Of a stretch of DNA of 8,299 bases, positions 1-5,894 are shown piece by piece. Made by a program: the position numbers and the translations under genes. The notes beneath the pieces were generated by a model that saw only the letters and a program-made list of their open reading frames with translations, did not search any database and was not told the DNA's origin. Numbering within the stretch: the first letter of the stretch is position 1; each line of letters opens with the position of its first letter. The DNA lies in assembly GCA_902796775.1 (NCBI GenBank), contig CADBQK010000044.1, positions 1-8,299 of the forward strand, written 5' to 3'. This stretch comes from an uncultured Lachnospiraceae bacterium (GTDB taxonomy: Bacteria; Bacillota_A; Clostridia; Lachnospirales; Lachnospiraceae).

Positions 1-1521
1 CAGCAGTACGTCTCTGATCGCTGCGCTGTTTGTGAGCAGCATGCAGAGTCTGTCAATGCCGTATCCGATCCCGCCGGTGGGGGGCATACCGATGGACATG
101 GCATGCAGGAAGTCCTCATCGGTGTGCTGGGCTTCGTCATCGCCGGCTTCTGCGTTGGCGTCCTGGGCTGCGAAACGCTCGCGCTGGTCAATCGGATCAT
201 TCAGCTCGGAGTATGCGTTGCACATTTCCCAGCCGTTGATATAGAGCTCGAAGCGCTCGACCTTGGAAGGATCGTCGGGCTTTTTCTTGGTCAGCGGGGA
301 GATCTCTATCGGATGATCCATTATAAAGGTGGGCTGGATCATCTTATCCTCGCAGAACTCGTCAAAGAACAGGTTGACAATATCGCCCTTCTTATGGCGC
401 TTTTCATACTCGATATGGCGCTCATCGGCCAGCTTCTTTGCTTCTTCATCTGTCTGGACCTGATCAAAGTCTATGCCGGTCTCTTCCTTGATGGCCTCGA
501 CCATGGTCAGGCGGCGGAAGGGCTTGCCGAGGTCGATTTCCTTATCGCCGTAGGTGATGGTGGTCGTGCCGCACACCTTCTCGGCCAGATAGCGGAACAT
601 GCTCTCGGTCAGCTCCATCATGCCGTAATAATCGGTATATGCCTGGTAGAGCTCCATCAGGGTGAACTCAGGATTGTGACGGGTGTCGACGCCTTCGTTA
701 CGGAAGACGCGGCCGATCTCATAAACACGCTCCAGTCCGCCAATGATCAGACGCTTGAGATAAAGCTCCAGCGAAATGCGAAGCTTAAGGTCCTCATCCA
801 GAGCGTTGAAATGGGTTTCAAATGGTCTGGCAGCGGCACCGCCGGCATTGGAGACCAGCATGGGTGTCTCCACTTCCATAAAGCCTCTGCCGTCCAGGAA
901 ATTGCGGATCTCTTTGATAATCTGGGAACGCTTGACGAAAGTATCCTTTACTTCAGGATTCATAACCAGGTCAACATACCTCTGGCGGTAGCGCAGATCG
1001 GTATTGGTCAGACCATGATACTTCTCCGGCAGCGGATGCAGGCTCTTGGCAAGCAGAGTGAGCTCTTTTGCATGGACGGAGATTTCGCCGGTCTTTGTTT
1101 TGAAGACAAAGCCGCGGATGCCGATGATATCCCCGATATCCAGCTTTTTAAATGCTTTGTACTCCTCCTGGCCCAGGTCATCCCTGGCAACATAAGACTG
1201 GATGCTGCCCTTCAGATCCTGTACATGGCAGAAGGATGCCTTGCCCATGACACGCTTGGACATCATACGGCCGGCAATCGTTACCTCTTTTCCCTCCAGC
1301 TCGTCAAAACCGTCCACGATATCACGGCTGTGATGGGTCACATCATATTTAGTGATCTGAAAAGGATCCTGTCCCTGCGCCTGCAGCTCCTCCAGCTTGT
1401 TGATACGGTTCCTGATCTGTTCATTCACATCCGGCATCTGCTTCTGCTTTCCCTGCGTCTGCTTTGCCTGATTTTGGTTCTGCTGCTTCTCGTTTACCTG
1501 CTCCCTCTTCTCCTCTGCCAC
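1..1521 (-). CDS. lysS: Lysyl-tRNA synthetase, class II (3' end cut by window edge)
   Basis: Charges tRNA-Lys with lysine in the cytoplasm using ATP. 507 codons are visible. An OB-fold anticodon-binding domain spans about residues 72-165 (GRMMSKRVMGKASF near its start). The class II catalytic core follows, with motif 2 at about 273-287 (FRNEGVDTRHNPEFT) and motif 3 near 481-495 (GGIGYGIDRL). The visible end, IRDVLL, normally lies about 5-10 residues before the stop in bacterial LysS, so little is missing unless the protein carries a longer C-terminal extension. The start is GTG at 1521-1519: an in-frame TGA lies four codons upstream, and GAGGTGAGG gives a good ribosome-binding site. Residues 2-28 are a low-complexity Gln/Lys-rich leader. 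It lies 93 nt after greA with no convincing promoter between, so co-transcription with greA is inferred. Identity is essentially certain. Confidence 0.97.
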   Translation of the reverse strand, partial: MAEEKREQVNEKQQNQNQAKQTQGKQKQMPDVNEQIRNRINKLEELQAQGQDPFQITKYDVTHHSRDIVDGFDELEGKEVTIAGRMMSKRVMGKASFCHVQDLKGSIQSYVARDDLGQEEYKAFKKLDIGDIIGIRGFVFKTKTGEISVHAKELTLLAKSLHPLPEKYHGLTNTDLRYRQRYVDLVMNPEVKDTFVKRSQIIKEIRNFLDGRGFMEVETPMLVSNAGGAAARPFETHFNALDEDLKLRISLELYLKRLIIGGLERVYEIGRVFRNEGVDTRHNPEFTLMELYQAYTDYYGMMELTESMFRYLAEKVCGTTTITYGDKEIDLGKPFRRLTMVEAIKEETGIDFDQVQTDEEAKKLADERHIEYEKRHKKGDIVNLFFDEFCEDKMIQPTFIMDHPIEISPLTKKKPDDPSKVERFELYINGWEMCNAYSELNDPIDQRERFAAQDANAEAGDDEAQHTDEDFLHAMSIGMPPTGGIGYGIDRLCMLLTNSAAIRDVLL

Positions 1522-1614
1522 CGTTTCCTCACCTCATCTGATAATTCTGCTGATTTTTTATCTTCAAACTGACAACTGAACCCTGATCTTTCTCTATAAG
1601 CGAATAGAACCGGA

Positions 1615-2100
1615 TCACTCAGCTTTTGTCACGCTCAGCACCTTAAACTCCAGTGCGCCGGCCGGGGTATCCGCCATGATACTCTCGCCAACCTTGGCAC
1701 CGATCAGGGCTCTGCCGACAGGAGAATCGTTGGAAATCCTGCCGGAGAAGGGATCTGCTTCCTGTCCGCCGACGATGATATAATCCATCTCCTCACCCAT
1801 CTCTACATCCAGAACCTTCACCTTCCTGCCGATCGTGACGGTATCCAGAGTGGTGTCATCATCCTCGATCAGTTCGGAATGCTTAAGAATATCCTCGATC
1901 TCACGGATACGGGCCTCAATCCTGTCCTTCTCATCCTTTGCGGCATCATACTCCGCATTTTCAGACAGATCGCCCTGCTCCCTGGCTTCTTTAAGCATCT
2001 GGGCAACTTCCAGACGCTTATTGACTTTCAGATCACTCAATTCATCGTTCAGTTCCTTCCTGCCGCTTGCGGTCAGCAGGTGTTTCTTGCTCTCAGGCAT
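1615..2100 (-). CDS. greA: Transcription elongation factor GreA
   Basis: Binds in the RNA polymerase secondary channel and stimulates cleavage of backtracked RNA, rescuing stalled complexes. The 161-residue product has the usual length (about 158). The N-terminal half is the antiparallel coiled coil with the conserved tip AREQGDLSENAEYDAAKDE; Asp44 and Glu47 match the acidic tip residues that position catalytic Mg in the E. coli protein. The C-terminal half (about 85-161) is the FKBP-like polymerase-binding domain. The start ATG at 2100 is chosen over an upstream in-frame ATG at 2157 because AGGAGG lies 9 nt before it and the protein then begins as GreA proteins do (MPESKKHLLT). The longer version would add 19 unrelated residues and overlap leader structure. 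It is first in a likely greA-lysS operon, behind its own strong promoter and a structured leader. Confidence 0.96.
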   Translation of the reverse strand: MPESKKHLLTASGRKELNDELSDLKVNKRLEVAQMLKEAREQGDLSENAEYDAAKDEKDRIEARIREIEDILKHSELIEDDDTTLDTVTIGRKVKVLDVEMGEEMDYIIVGGQEADPFSGRISNDSPVGRALIGAKVGESIMADTPAGALEFKVLSVTKAE

Positions 2101-2304
2101 GCTAAGATTCCTCCTCTTACTACAAAGAACTGTTAAGTGATTGCCCTGCTGCATCATCTAACACTGCAGCTGTCATCGTTTGCAATCACCTATAAAGAAT
2201 ACCTGTGAAACTATAAAAATGTTTTCTGTGTCCGGGTCAATACTGCAATCCGGACACATACAACAAGAAAGGAAGCCCGGTAAAGCAGCTTCCTGTATAC
2301 ACTG
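2101..2304 (-). promoter_or_regulatory. Structured 5' leader of greA
   Basis: This is the inferred untranslated leader between the predicted transcription start (about 2304) and the greA start codon. Three inverted repeats are visible. Hairpin 1 is 2270-2276 with 2288-2294 (7 bp, 11-nt loop). Hairpin 2 is 2227-2235 with 2250-2258 (9 bp, TGTGTCCGG/CCGGACACA, 14-nt loop). Structure 3 is nested: outer 8 bp 2137-2144 with 2182-2189 (GTGATTGC/GCAATCAC) enclosing 6 bp 2148-2153 with 2165-2170. The last structure ends about 25 nt before the AGGAGG of greA. I see no T-box signature and no lysine-riboswitch core. Function is unknown; a cis-regulatory role is inference from structure and position only. 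Confidence 0.5.
2262..2294 (-). terminator. Possible intrinsic terminator or attenuator in the greA leader
   Basis: On the minus strand AGGAAGC pairs with GCTTCCT across an 11-nt loop and is followed at once by the T-rich TTCTTGTTG. The stem is short and the tail is interrupted, so strength is uncertain. It lies downstream of the greA promoter, so it could end transcripts reading through from dusB, and it could also stop nascent greA transcripts after about 40 nt. Confidence 0.4.
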
Positions 2305-2310
2305 CGGGAT

Positions 2311-2339
2311 ATTATATCGTATGAACAAGTTTGTGTCAA
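2311..2339 (-). promoter_or_regulatory. Consensus sigma-A promoter for greA-lysS
   Basis: TTGACA (2339-2334) and TATAAT (2316-2311) are both perfect consensus hexamers separated by exactly 17 bp, reading on the minus strand. The -35 box starts 10 nt after the dusB stop. Transcription should begin near 2304. This is the clearest promoter in the window and implies strong constitutive expression of greA-lysS independent of the upstream coaX-dusB unit. Confidence 0.9.
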
Positions 2340-2348
2340 CCATCTTGA

Positions 2349-3473
2349 TTATCTTGCATCTGACATGTCCTGACTGCCCTGGCTATCCTGCATCATCCCC
2401 GGCCAGATATAGCTGTGCACGATCTCCTCCAGCTGGGCATAGGCCTCGATGGTGTTGGACAGGCCGCGCAGTTTTGCACTGCCTCTCAGTCCGAAGGTGT
2501 ACCAGGCCAGGTGCTTGCGCATCTCCCGTATGGCGATATATTCGCCTTTGTTGTCGGATGCCATGCGGGCATGCCGCAGGATCATCTCTGCCAGTTCCCG
2601 GCGGGATATGCTCAGGGAACTGCCTTTGACCGATCCGTGTGCCGGAGAATCAAAGGCTCTGTTTTCATCCTGGCCATCTGCACTCTCCCTGATGATCTCC
2701 CGAAAGATCCAGGGATTTCCCCGGGCTGCGCGTCCAATCATAACCCCATCACAGCCGGTCAGGTTTATCATCCGGGCAGCGTCTGCAGCACAGGTGATAT
2801 CGCCATTGCCGATGACAGGAATCCGGACGGACTCCTTCACCTGCCGGATGATCTCCCAGTCAGCCTTGCCGCTGTAATACTGCTCCCTTGTCCTGGCATG
2901 AACTGTCAGCGCACTGGCTCCGCTCGCCTCCAGAATCTTTGCCATTTCCGGGGCATTGAGATGGTCCTTGTCAAATCCGCTGCGGATCTTGACGGTGACC
3001 GGCCGGCTGCTGGTTCGGCAAAGTGCCTCTACGATCCGCCCGGCCAGAGGCGGATCCAGCATCAGCGCAGATCCTTCTCCGTTTTTCACAACCTTCGGCA
3101 CAGGACAGCCCATATTGACATCCAGGATATCAAACTCCCAATCCTCGATCAGAGCAGCAGCCTGGGCCATGATCTGCGGATCATTCCCGAAAAGCTGCAG
3201 GGAAACAGGTCTCTCCCCGGGTGATGTCTCTCCCAGGAGCGCAGTCTTTTTGTTCCCGTATACAATTGCTTTTGCACTGATCATCTCCGTACAGACCATC
3301 CCGGCGCCCATCTCCCGGCACAGTGTCCGGAATGCTTTGTCTGTCACACCTGCCATCGGCGCCAGGATCAGAGGCGGATCGATCGTCATCCCTCCGATCT
3401 GCAGACCTCCTGCAGGAAGGGTCCTGTTCTGCGGGCTTTTTGACTGCTCAGACTGCAAATATGAATTACCCAC
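2349..3473 (-). CDS. dusB: tRNA-dihydrouridine synthase, DusB type
   Basis: An FMN-dependent enzyme that reduces specific uridines in the tRNA D-loop with NADPH. The 374-residue protein has the whole family signature in a TIM barrel: LAPMAGVTD (37-45), VNMGCPVPKVVKNGEGSAL with the catalytic Cys123, VTVKIRSG with Lys162, TVHARTREQYYSGKADW (190-206), IGNGDI (221-226) and the FMN phosphate motif GRAARGNPWIF (247-257). The helical C-terminal domain follows. The start is GTG at 3473 with GAGG seven nt upstream. This gives about 23 residues before the usual family beginning (LQIGGMTID), and ATG at residue 29 is an alternative but would trim conserved sequence. A Ser/Gly-rich stretch at about 264-290 slightly lengthens the barrel-to-helix linker. 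It lies 91 nt after coaX and is probably co-transcribed with it. The subfamily is judged from Firmicute context. Confidence 0.95.
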   Translation of the reverse strand: MGNSYLQSEQSKSPQNRTLPAGGLQIGGMTIDPPLILAPMAGVTDKAFRTLCREMGAGMVCTEMISAKAIVYGNKKTALLGETSPGERPVSLQLFGNDPQIMAQAAALIEDWEFDILDVNMGCPVPKVVKNGEGSALMLDPPLAGRIVEALCRTSSRPVTVKIRSGFDKDHLNAPEMAKILEASGASALTVHARTREQYYSGKADWEIIRQVKESVRIPVIGNGDITCAADAARMINLTGCDGVMIGRAARGNPWIFREIIRESADGQDENRAFDSPAHGSVKGSSLSISRRELAEMILRHARMASDNKGEYIAIREMRKHLAWYTFGLRGSAKLRGLSNTIEAYAQLEEIVHSYIWPGMMQDSQGSQDMSDAR

Positions 3474-3474
3474 C

Positions 3475-3510
3475 TTGTTTCCTCAATTGTTTCTTCAATT
3501 GTTTCCTCAG
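3475..3510 (-). repeat. Three tandem 12-bp units with Shine-Dalgarno cores before dusB
   Basis: On the plus strand the units are TTGTTTCCTCAA, TTGTTTCTTCAA and TTGTTTCCTCAG, head to tail with no gap. On the coding (minus) strand each carries GAGGAAAC or GAAGAAAC. The copy nearest the GTG at 3473 is the functional-looking ribosome-binding site (GAGG, 7-nt spacer); the other two sit 12 and 24 nt further upstream. Confidence 0.8.
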
Positions 3511-3515
3511 TAGAT

Positions 3516-3536
3516 TGCTAAGTGTTTGACTTAGCA
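3516..3536 (-). other. Intercistronic hairpin between coaX and dusB
   Basis: TGCTAAGT and ACTTAGCA form a perfect 8-bp inverted repeat around a 5-nt loop, 28 nt after the coaX stop. No T-run follows on the minus strand (ATCTACTGAGG), so it is unlikely to be an intrinsic terminator. An mRNA-stabilising or processing hairpin, or a protein-binding dyad, fits better. Confidence 0.55.
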
Positions 3537-3564
3537 GCGTGTTGAGATATTTCCCAGATTGGCT

Positions 3565-4335
3565 TTACTTTGCCTGCTTATTGTAGATCACGCGCAGACC
3601 CTGCAGCGTGAGCAGCTCGTCATAGGTATCGATACATTCTGTCTCATCTGCTATGACCCTGCCGAAACCGCCGGTTGCCACGACCTTGATATTCTCCAGT
3701 CCCGACTCCTCTTTCATCTTGCGGACAATGTATTCTGTCTCGCCGATCGTACCGTACACCAGCCCCGCCTGGATGCATTCGCTCGTCTCGTTGGTCAGGA
3801 TGGTCTTTGGCTTGCGAATCTCCACGTCCATCAGTCTGGCCGTATCGCTGACCAGGGCCTGCAGGCTGGTCTGAATGCCGGGTGCGATCACGACCGAATC
3901 CAGCGTACCGTCTTCCAGTACCAGCTGGTAAGAGGTAGCTGTTCCATAATCAATAACGATCGCCGGCCCCCCATAGAGCTCTTTGACCGCAGCTGCGTTC
4001 GCGATCAGGGCAGAACCGGCTTCCTTTTGGTTGGCCGCCCTCACCTTGATCCCGGTCTTCAGCCCCGGGCCGACAATGATCGGGTAAAGATTAAAATAGC
4101 GGAGGCAGGCATTTGTCAGGGCATGCATGGTGTTAGGGACCACCGAAGCGATGATAATCCCCTTGATATCACGGTAGCTAGCTCCGGACAAGCGTACTAT
4201 ATCACGCATCACCATACCGTATTCATCCGAGGTACGCGGAACCTTCGTCGTGATTCTGTACACACGTTTCAAGTCCTCTCCCTTAAAAATCCCCAGCGTC
4301 GTCGTTGTATTGCTCACATCAATGACGGTCAGCAC
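3565..4335 (-). CDS. coaX: Type III pantothenate kinase homologue (CoaX family) with altered active-site motifs
   Basis: CoaX enzymes phosphorylate pantothenate, the first step of coenzyme A synthesis. The 256-residue length and overall pattern fit the family: an ASKHA-type start LTVIDVSNTTTTLG (2-15), RTSDEYG near 34-40, GPGLKTGIKVR, IDYGTATSY (128-136), IAPGIQTSLQAL (150-161) and ATGGFG. Several signature positions differ. The usual DxGNT is DVSNT (Ser8). The GADR-type motif holding the catalytic Asp is GSAL (107-110), with Ala109 at the Asp position. The usual GG before xIxPG is Ser147-Val148. Asp6 and Asp129 are kept. The start is GTG at 4335 with AGGGGTGG upstream; no in-frame ATG is nearby. 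It lies 104 nt after the DUF6145-like gene and 91 nt before dusB. Family membership is firm; catalytic activity is doubtful. Confidence 0.88.
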   Translation of the reverse strand: MLTVIDVSNTTTTLGIFKGEDLKRVYRITTKVPRTSDEYGMVMRDIVRLSGASYRDIKGIIIASVVPNTMHALTNACLRYFNLYPIIVGPGLKTGIKVRAANQKEAGSALIANAAAVKELYGGPAIVIDYGTATSYQLVLEDGTLDSVVIAPGIQTSLQALVSDTARLMDVEIRKPKTILTNETSECIQAGLVYGTIGETEYIVRKMKEESGLENIKVVATGGFGRVIADETECIDTYDELLTLQGLRVIYNKQAK

Positions 4336-4439
4336 TGCACATCCACCCCTTTCTGCCCTTTCAGCCCTGGTTTTATTCCCCTTTATGTCAATACATACCC
4401 GTAGTCTTTCCAGCCTCTGACTAATGTCAGGAGAGCTTT

Positions 4440-4790
4440 CTATTTCTGATCATCCTCTCCGGGAAACTCCTCTCCCAGAAAGAACACCTTATAGTACATC
4501 TCCAGCGATTCAAACAGCTCCCGTTTTTCATTCTGGATCTGTTTGATCTTCAGCACGCTGCCGATATCGTCATAAAGATAATCTCCCTCCCGGGCAGTAG
4601 TCTCCAGCTTCAGATTGCCGGCATCATCAAACGCCAATGTCAGGACCCCGCCTATATCCTCTGTAAAAAGGACGCACAGGATCTTGAGCTCATCCTTGAT
4701 GGCCTGCGGAAGGGACGCAAAATCTTCATTAAAATAATACTTTTGTTCATAGGCGCTGCACGCGCACAAAGTCATTTTTTCTTCGTACAT
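4440..4790 (-). CDS. Small conserved protein resembling DUF6145 (function unknown)
   Basis: A 116-residue acidic, soluble-looking protein without signal peptide or membrane segment. It begins MYEEKMTLCACSAYEQKYYF and contains the conserved-looking stretch LKILCVLFTEDIGGVLTLAF (about 35-54). An alternating hydrophobic/charged middle suggests beta strands, and the end is strongly acidic (EEFPGEDDQK). The pattern matches my memory of DUF6145, an uncharacterised family of Lachnospiraceae and relatives; this needs a profile search to confirm. The start ATG at 4790 has only a weak ribosome-binding site (GATGGAAAA), but the MYEEK beginning agrees with the family; ATG at residue 6 is the alternative. 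It is the first gene after the terminator at 4920-4955 and likely heads the unit with coaX and dusB. No function should be assigned. Confidence 0.8.
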   Translation of the reverse strand: MYEEKMTLCACSAYEQKYYFNEDFASLPQAIKDELKILCVLFTEDIGGVLTLAFDDAGNLKLETTAREGDYLYDDIGSVLKIKQIQNEKRELFESLEMYYKVFFLGEEFPGEDDQK

Positions 4791-4802
4791 TTTTCCATCT
4801 AT

Positions 4803-4835
4803 TAATACTCATTATGCTGGTCTGTAATACTCATT
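4803..4835. repeat. 11-bp direct repeat spaced 22 bp in the DUF6145 gene leader
   Basis: TAATACTCATT occurs at 4803-4813 and again at 4825-4835, start-to-start spacing 22 bp, about two helical turns. Each copy contains a partial dyad (AAT-GAGT-ATT on the minus strand). The nearer copy ends 13 nt before the ATG at 4790. Spacing suggests a possible two-site operator, but no clear promoter was found beside it. Confidence 0.5.
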
Positions 4836-4919
4836 GTGCCGGACATCCTGGTTGCCGTAACGGGCAAAGCAGTGTCTTTTTATTTAATACCTGATTGCTG
4901 TTCCCGGATTCCTAAATGC

Positions 4920-4955
4920 AACAAGAGAAAGCCTTAAAATGGGCCTTCTCTTGTT
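4920..4955 (-). terminator. Intrinsic terminator after the PAP2-like gene
   Basis: AACAAGAGAA (4920-4929) pairs with TTCTCTTGTT (4946-4955), continues through one A/C opposition and GCC/GGC, and closes on an 8-nt loop. The A/C opposition is a G-U pair in minus-strand RNA, giving an uninterrupted 14-bp stem in that direction, which supports the minus orientation. The 3' arm is T-rich but the tail beyond it (TGCATTTAGG) is a poor U-tract. On the plus strand the tail is more T-rich, so bidirectional action is possible. It probably insulates the coaX-dusB unit. Confidence 0.65.
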
Positions 4956-5109
4956 TCTCTCATCTCGTTATTTGAAACCATCAAAGCTCTTCTGCGACAC
5001 TTTCTATGATCTGTTTGCCAGCCTTCTCTGCTTACCGGATCGTTCGTTAACCGGGTGTGCAATCTCCTGCCGGTTTAGTCTTAGCTGTCAGGCTTTTGCC
5101 TGCCTTACT

Positions 5110-5772
5110 CTATCTGGCGTGCTGCCTGGCTACCTCCGGCACCTTTGTCCTGACAGCAACACTGCCAAGGGAAACCGGATACAGGATAAAAGCCATAACG
5201 ATTGCCCAGAAAACATCGATCACGGAATGCTGCTTCAGGAAGACTGTTGACAGGCAGATCGCTATACACAGGATCCAGGAAGCTGCTTTGACCGTCTTTT
5301 CATGCTTGAATGCATTGGACCGCTGTATGACGGTATTCATCGCGATGCTGTTATAAACATGCAGCGACGGACAAACATTTGTCGCGGTATCTGACTGATA
5401 GATCGTCGATACAAGTCTGGAAAAGATATCTGTATCTGCAACTACCGGCCTCAAATGTACCCCGTTGGGGATAAAAGTATAGATAACCAGCGCGGCGATC
5501 ATCCCTGTAAACAGGTACCTGGTGACATTGTGATAGTCCACCCGGGACCTGATCAGGAAGAATACGCATCCCCCGAAGATGTAAGCAAACCAAAGCAGGT
5601 AGGGAATGATGAAATACTTCACGAAAGGAATTTTGTAATCCAGCCGTGAATGAATATAGATGATCGGCTGCGCGAACTTCTCCAGAAGCATGAACCAGGA
5701 GAAGTATATCAGCATAAATGCACCCGCATATAACAAAGGGTGCCTCTCTGTCCACTCTGAAAGCTTTCTCAT
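5110..5772 (-). CDS. PAP2-family membrane phosphatase-like protein
   Basis: An integral membrane protein of 220 residues with hydrophobic segments near 12-31, 50-74, 85-102, 163-180 and 187-205. PAP2 enzymes hydrolyse or transfer lipid phosphates (phosphatidate, undecaprenyl pyrophosphate, phospho-lipids) at the membrane face. Three motif regions are present in order: HLRP (Arg108-Pro109), CPSLH (Pro135-His138) and ST-x5-H-x3-D (Ser175, His182, Asp186). The catalytic pair His138 and His182 and the supporting Asp186 are kept. The Lys normally eight residues before the RP and the Arg normally after Ser175 are replaced (Ile101, Thr176), as in divergent PAP2 and inositol-phosphorylceramide-synthase-like members. 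The start ATG at 5772 has GGAGG with an 8-nt spacer; TTG at 5775 is a less likely alternative. It appears monocistronic. The substrate cannot be inferred. Confidence 0.87.
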   Translation of the reverse strand: MRKLSEWTERHPLLYAGAFMLIYFSWFMLLEKFAQPIIYIHSRLDYKIPFVKYFIIPYLLWFAYIFGGCVFFLIRSRVDYHNVTRYLFTGMIAALVIYTFIPNGVHLRPVVADTDIFSRLVSTIYQSDTATNVCPSLHVYNSIAMNTVIQRSNAFKHEKTVKAASWILCIAICLSTVFLKQHSVIDVFWAIVMAFILYPVSLGSVAVRTKVPEVARQHAR

Positions 5773-5827
5773 CAATAGTGCCTCCGCTAAAAAACACTGA
5801 ATCTTTCGAAAACTGCCATCACGATAC

Positions 5828-5857
5828 AGTATACACCCTTGTTATTAAATTAGTCTA
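5828..5857 (-). promoter_or_regulatory. Candidate promoter for the PAP2-like gene
   Basis: On the minus strand TAGACT (5857-5852) and TATACT (5833-5828) are separated by 18 bp, about 55 nt before the ATG at 5772. Matches to consensus are 4/6 and 5/6. The surrounding 5838-5882 stretch is AT-rich. No terminator for the SPFH gene is evident between, so readthrough is also possible. Confidence 0.4.
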
Positions 5858-5894
5858 TAGATATTCTAACGATTTTCTGAACAATTAAAGCGGG

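Larger units (their letters stand above)
4791..5109. other. Intergenic region between the PAP2-like and DUF6145-like genes
   Basis: This 319-nt stretch has no credible gene. From the PAP2 side it holds a small hairpin right after the stop (CAGGC-tttt-GCCTG, 5089-5102), a weak 6-bp inverted repeat AACCGG/CCGGTT (5049-5054 with 5070-5075), the strong terminator at 4920-4955, and the 11-bp direct repeats at 4803-4835. An AT-rich stretch around 4875-4890 (TATTAAAT on the minus strand) could be a -10 region for the downstream unit, but no -35 box lies at proper spacing, so I do not call a promoter. Confidence 0.6.

Noticed and set aside
103..1572. Plus-strand open frame of 489 codons
   Set aside because: It lies entirely antisense to lysS, whose motifs are unmistakable. 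Its translation is a Leu/Ile-rich shadow with no family signature and no ribosome-binding site. Its length reflects codon bias of the opposite strand.
2101..2157. Longer GreA starting at ATG 2157
   Set aside because: The extra 19 residues are not part of the GreA family and that ATG lacks a ribosome-binding site, whereas the ATG at 2100 has AGGAGG.
2173..2259. 28-codon minus-strand frame in the greA leader starting MCPDCS
   Set aside because: No Shine-Dalgarno sequence precedes its ATG and it coincides with hairpin 2. A leader peptide cannot be excluded but is not supported.
2101..2304. T-box or lysine riboswitch for greA-lysS
   Set aside because: No T-box sequence resembling AGGGTGGNACCGCG and no recognisable lysine-riboswitch core was found in the leader or in the 93-nt greA-lysS gap.
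2415..3224. Plus-strand open frame of 269 codons
   Set aside because: Antisense shadow of dusB; no domain, no Shine-Dalgarno signal and composition of a mirror frame.
4363..4391. TTGACA hexamer (4391-4386, minus strand) as a promoter for coaX
   Set aside because: The sequence 17 bp downstream is AGGGCT, and no acceptable -10 box is found at 16-18 bp.
3559..4404. Plus-strand open frame of 281 codons
   Set aside because: Antisense shadow of the coaX homologue; no recognisable motif.
4417..4430. CTGAC-TAAT-GTCAG hairpin after the DUF6145-like gene as a terminator
   Set aside because: Only a 5-bp stem with no T-run on the minus strand; too weak to call.
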